In this document: piece by piece, positions 63,798 to 64,000 of the stretch
Numbering within the stretch: the stretch's first letter is position 1
How the letters are laid out: the number at the start of each line of letters is the position of its first letter
Origin: Prevotella sp.
GTDB taxonomy: Bacteria; Bacteroidota; Bacteroidia; Bacteroidales; Muribaculaceae
DNA: 64,000 nucleotides
NCBI GenBank assembly: GCA_023662865.1
Contig: JAMPIK010000001.1
Span: forward strand, 37,793 to 101,792
Direction of reading: 5' to 3'
Notes under the pieces: model-generated
The model's input: only the letters and a program-made list of their open reading frames with translations
What the model was told of the DNA's origin: nothing
Database searches by the model: none
Made by a program: the position numbers and the translations under genes

Positions 63798-64000
63798 ATA
63801 ACCTGCTGAAAAACATAAAACAAAGCCTCGACTTTCCCAAGCCGGGGCATTGTCATGTCAAAAAGTTTATGTAAACTCACGAATGTTTTTTGGGTAATTT
63901 GGGAGATTTTGAGTTGATTTGAGAATCAGCGTGTTGAGGATTTGCTGATTTCTAACGATTTGGGGAAATTTGACTGTTTTTTCTCATTTAGTACACAATT
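63798..64000. other. Non-coding tail of the window
   Basis: AT-rich sequence without a supportable gene. It contains a small G/C dyad (GCCTCG...GGGGC, about 63824-63847) and a 14-base palindrome AGTTTATGTAAACT (63864-63877). Confidence 0.4.

Overview
The window reads as chromosomal DNA of a gut-type Bacteroidales bacterium, most likely Muribaculaceae or a close relative (inferred from gene content and style, not from a marker gene). Support comes from many promoters of the Bacteroidetes type (TTTG, 19-21 bases, TAnnTTTG), the near absence of Shine-Dalgarno sites, a secreted dipeptidyl-peptidase III, DUF4924 and DUF3943 proteins, class III fructose-bisphosphatase, a DPE2-like glucanotransferase and a TonB receptor paired with a beta-propeller lipoprotein. 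I see no rRNA, tRNA, CRISPR array, transposase or replication origin.

Layout. 1-2014 (minus): the 5' part of a GadC-like amino-acid antiporter, downstream of a phosphatidylserine-decarboxylase-like pyruvoyl enzyme, with a 195-bp inverted-repeat element between them. 2440-4476: secreted DPP III. 4645-10885 (minus): two SurA-type foldases, an OstA/LptA-like protein and MutL. 11036-16404 (minus): PHP phosphatase, phosphoglucomutase and a two-CBM20 4-alpha-glucanotransferase. 16501-18155 (minus): flavin reductase coupled to an unusual aspartate carbamoyltransferase carrying a PyrI-like zinc tail; divergent guaB follows. 20052-21455: AT-rich orphan membrane protein. 21691-25226 (minus): Fur-family regulator, purA, DUF1015 and an AlkD-like gene. 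25485-28875: AT-rich restriction-modification cassette (two D12-class adenine methylases and a PD-(D/E)xK nuclease), then umuC. 30208-32196 (minus): class III FBPase. 32443-36070: etfB-etfA-acyl-CoA dehydrogenase behind a structured leader. 36140-39300: TonB receptor and propeller lipoprotein. 39313-41878 (minus): DUF4924 and ligA. 41955-42874: AT-rich HNH nuclease and a possible Cys-rich micro-ORF. 42871-46878: DUF3943 protein, hexapeptide acyltransferase and TPR protein. 46974-50843 (minus): PD40 protein, CstA, a TenI-like protein and superoxide dismutase. 50945-55841 (minus): iorA-iorB-aminotransferase-CoA transferase. 55995-60142 (minus): NhaA, SemiSWEET, ABC-F and RidA. 60321-63748: the classic thrS-infC-rpmI-rplT operon.

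How the genes work together. Most of the window is housekeeping: envelope biogenesis, glycogen/maltose use, nucleotide synthesis and translation. Two catabolic units stand out. The ior operon looks like an aromatic or branched keto-acid fermentation route in which a CoA transferase closes the pathway. The etf operon couples an acyl-CoA dehydrogenase to electron-transfer flavoprotein. Genome defence is represented by the restriction-modification cassette and perhaps the HNH gene, both compositionally foreign. The most unusual items are the PyrB-PyrI zinc-tail fusion, the pyruvoyl decarboxylase/antiporter pair, the orphan membrane protein at 20052 and the repeat element shared between 796-839 and 57777-57820.

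Several start codons were moved downstream of the longest possible reading frame because an in-frame TTG or upstream extension lies inside a promoter -7 box or an upstream gene; the reasons are given per gene.
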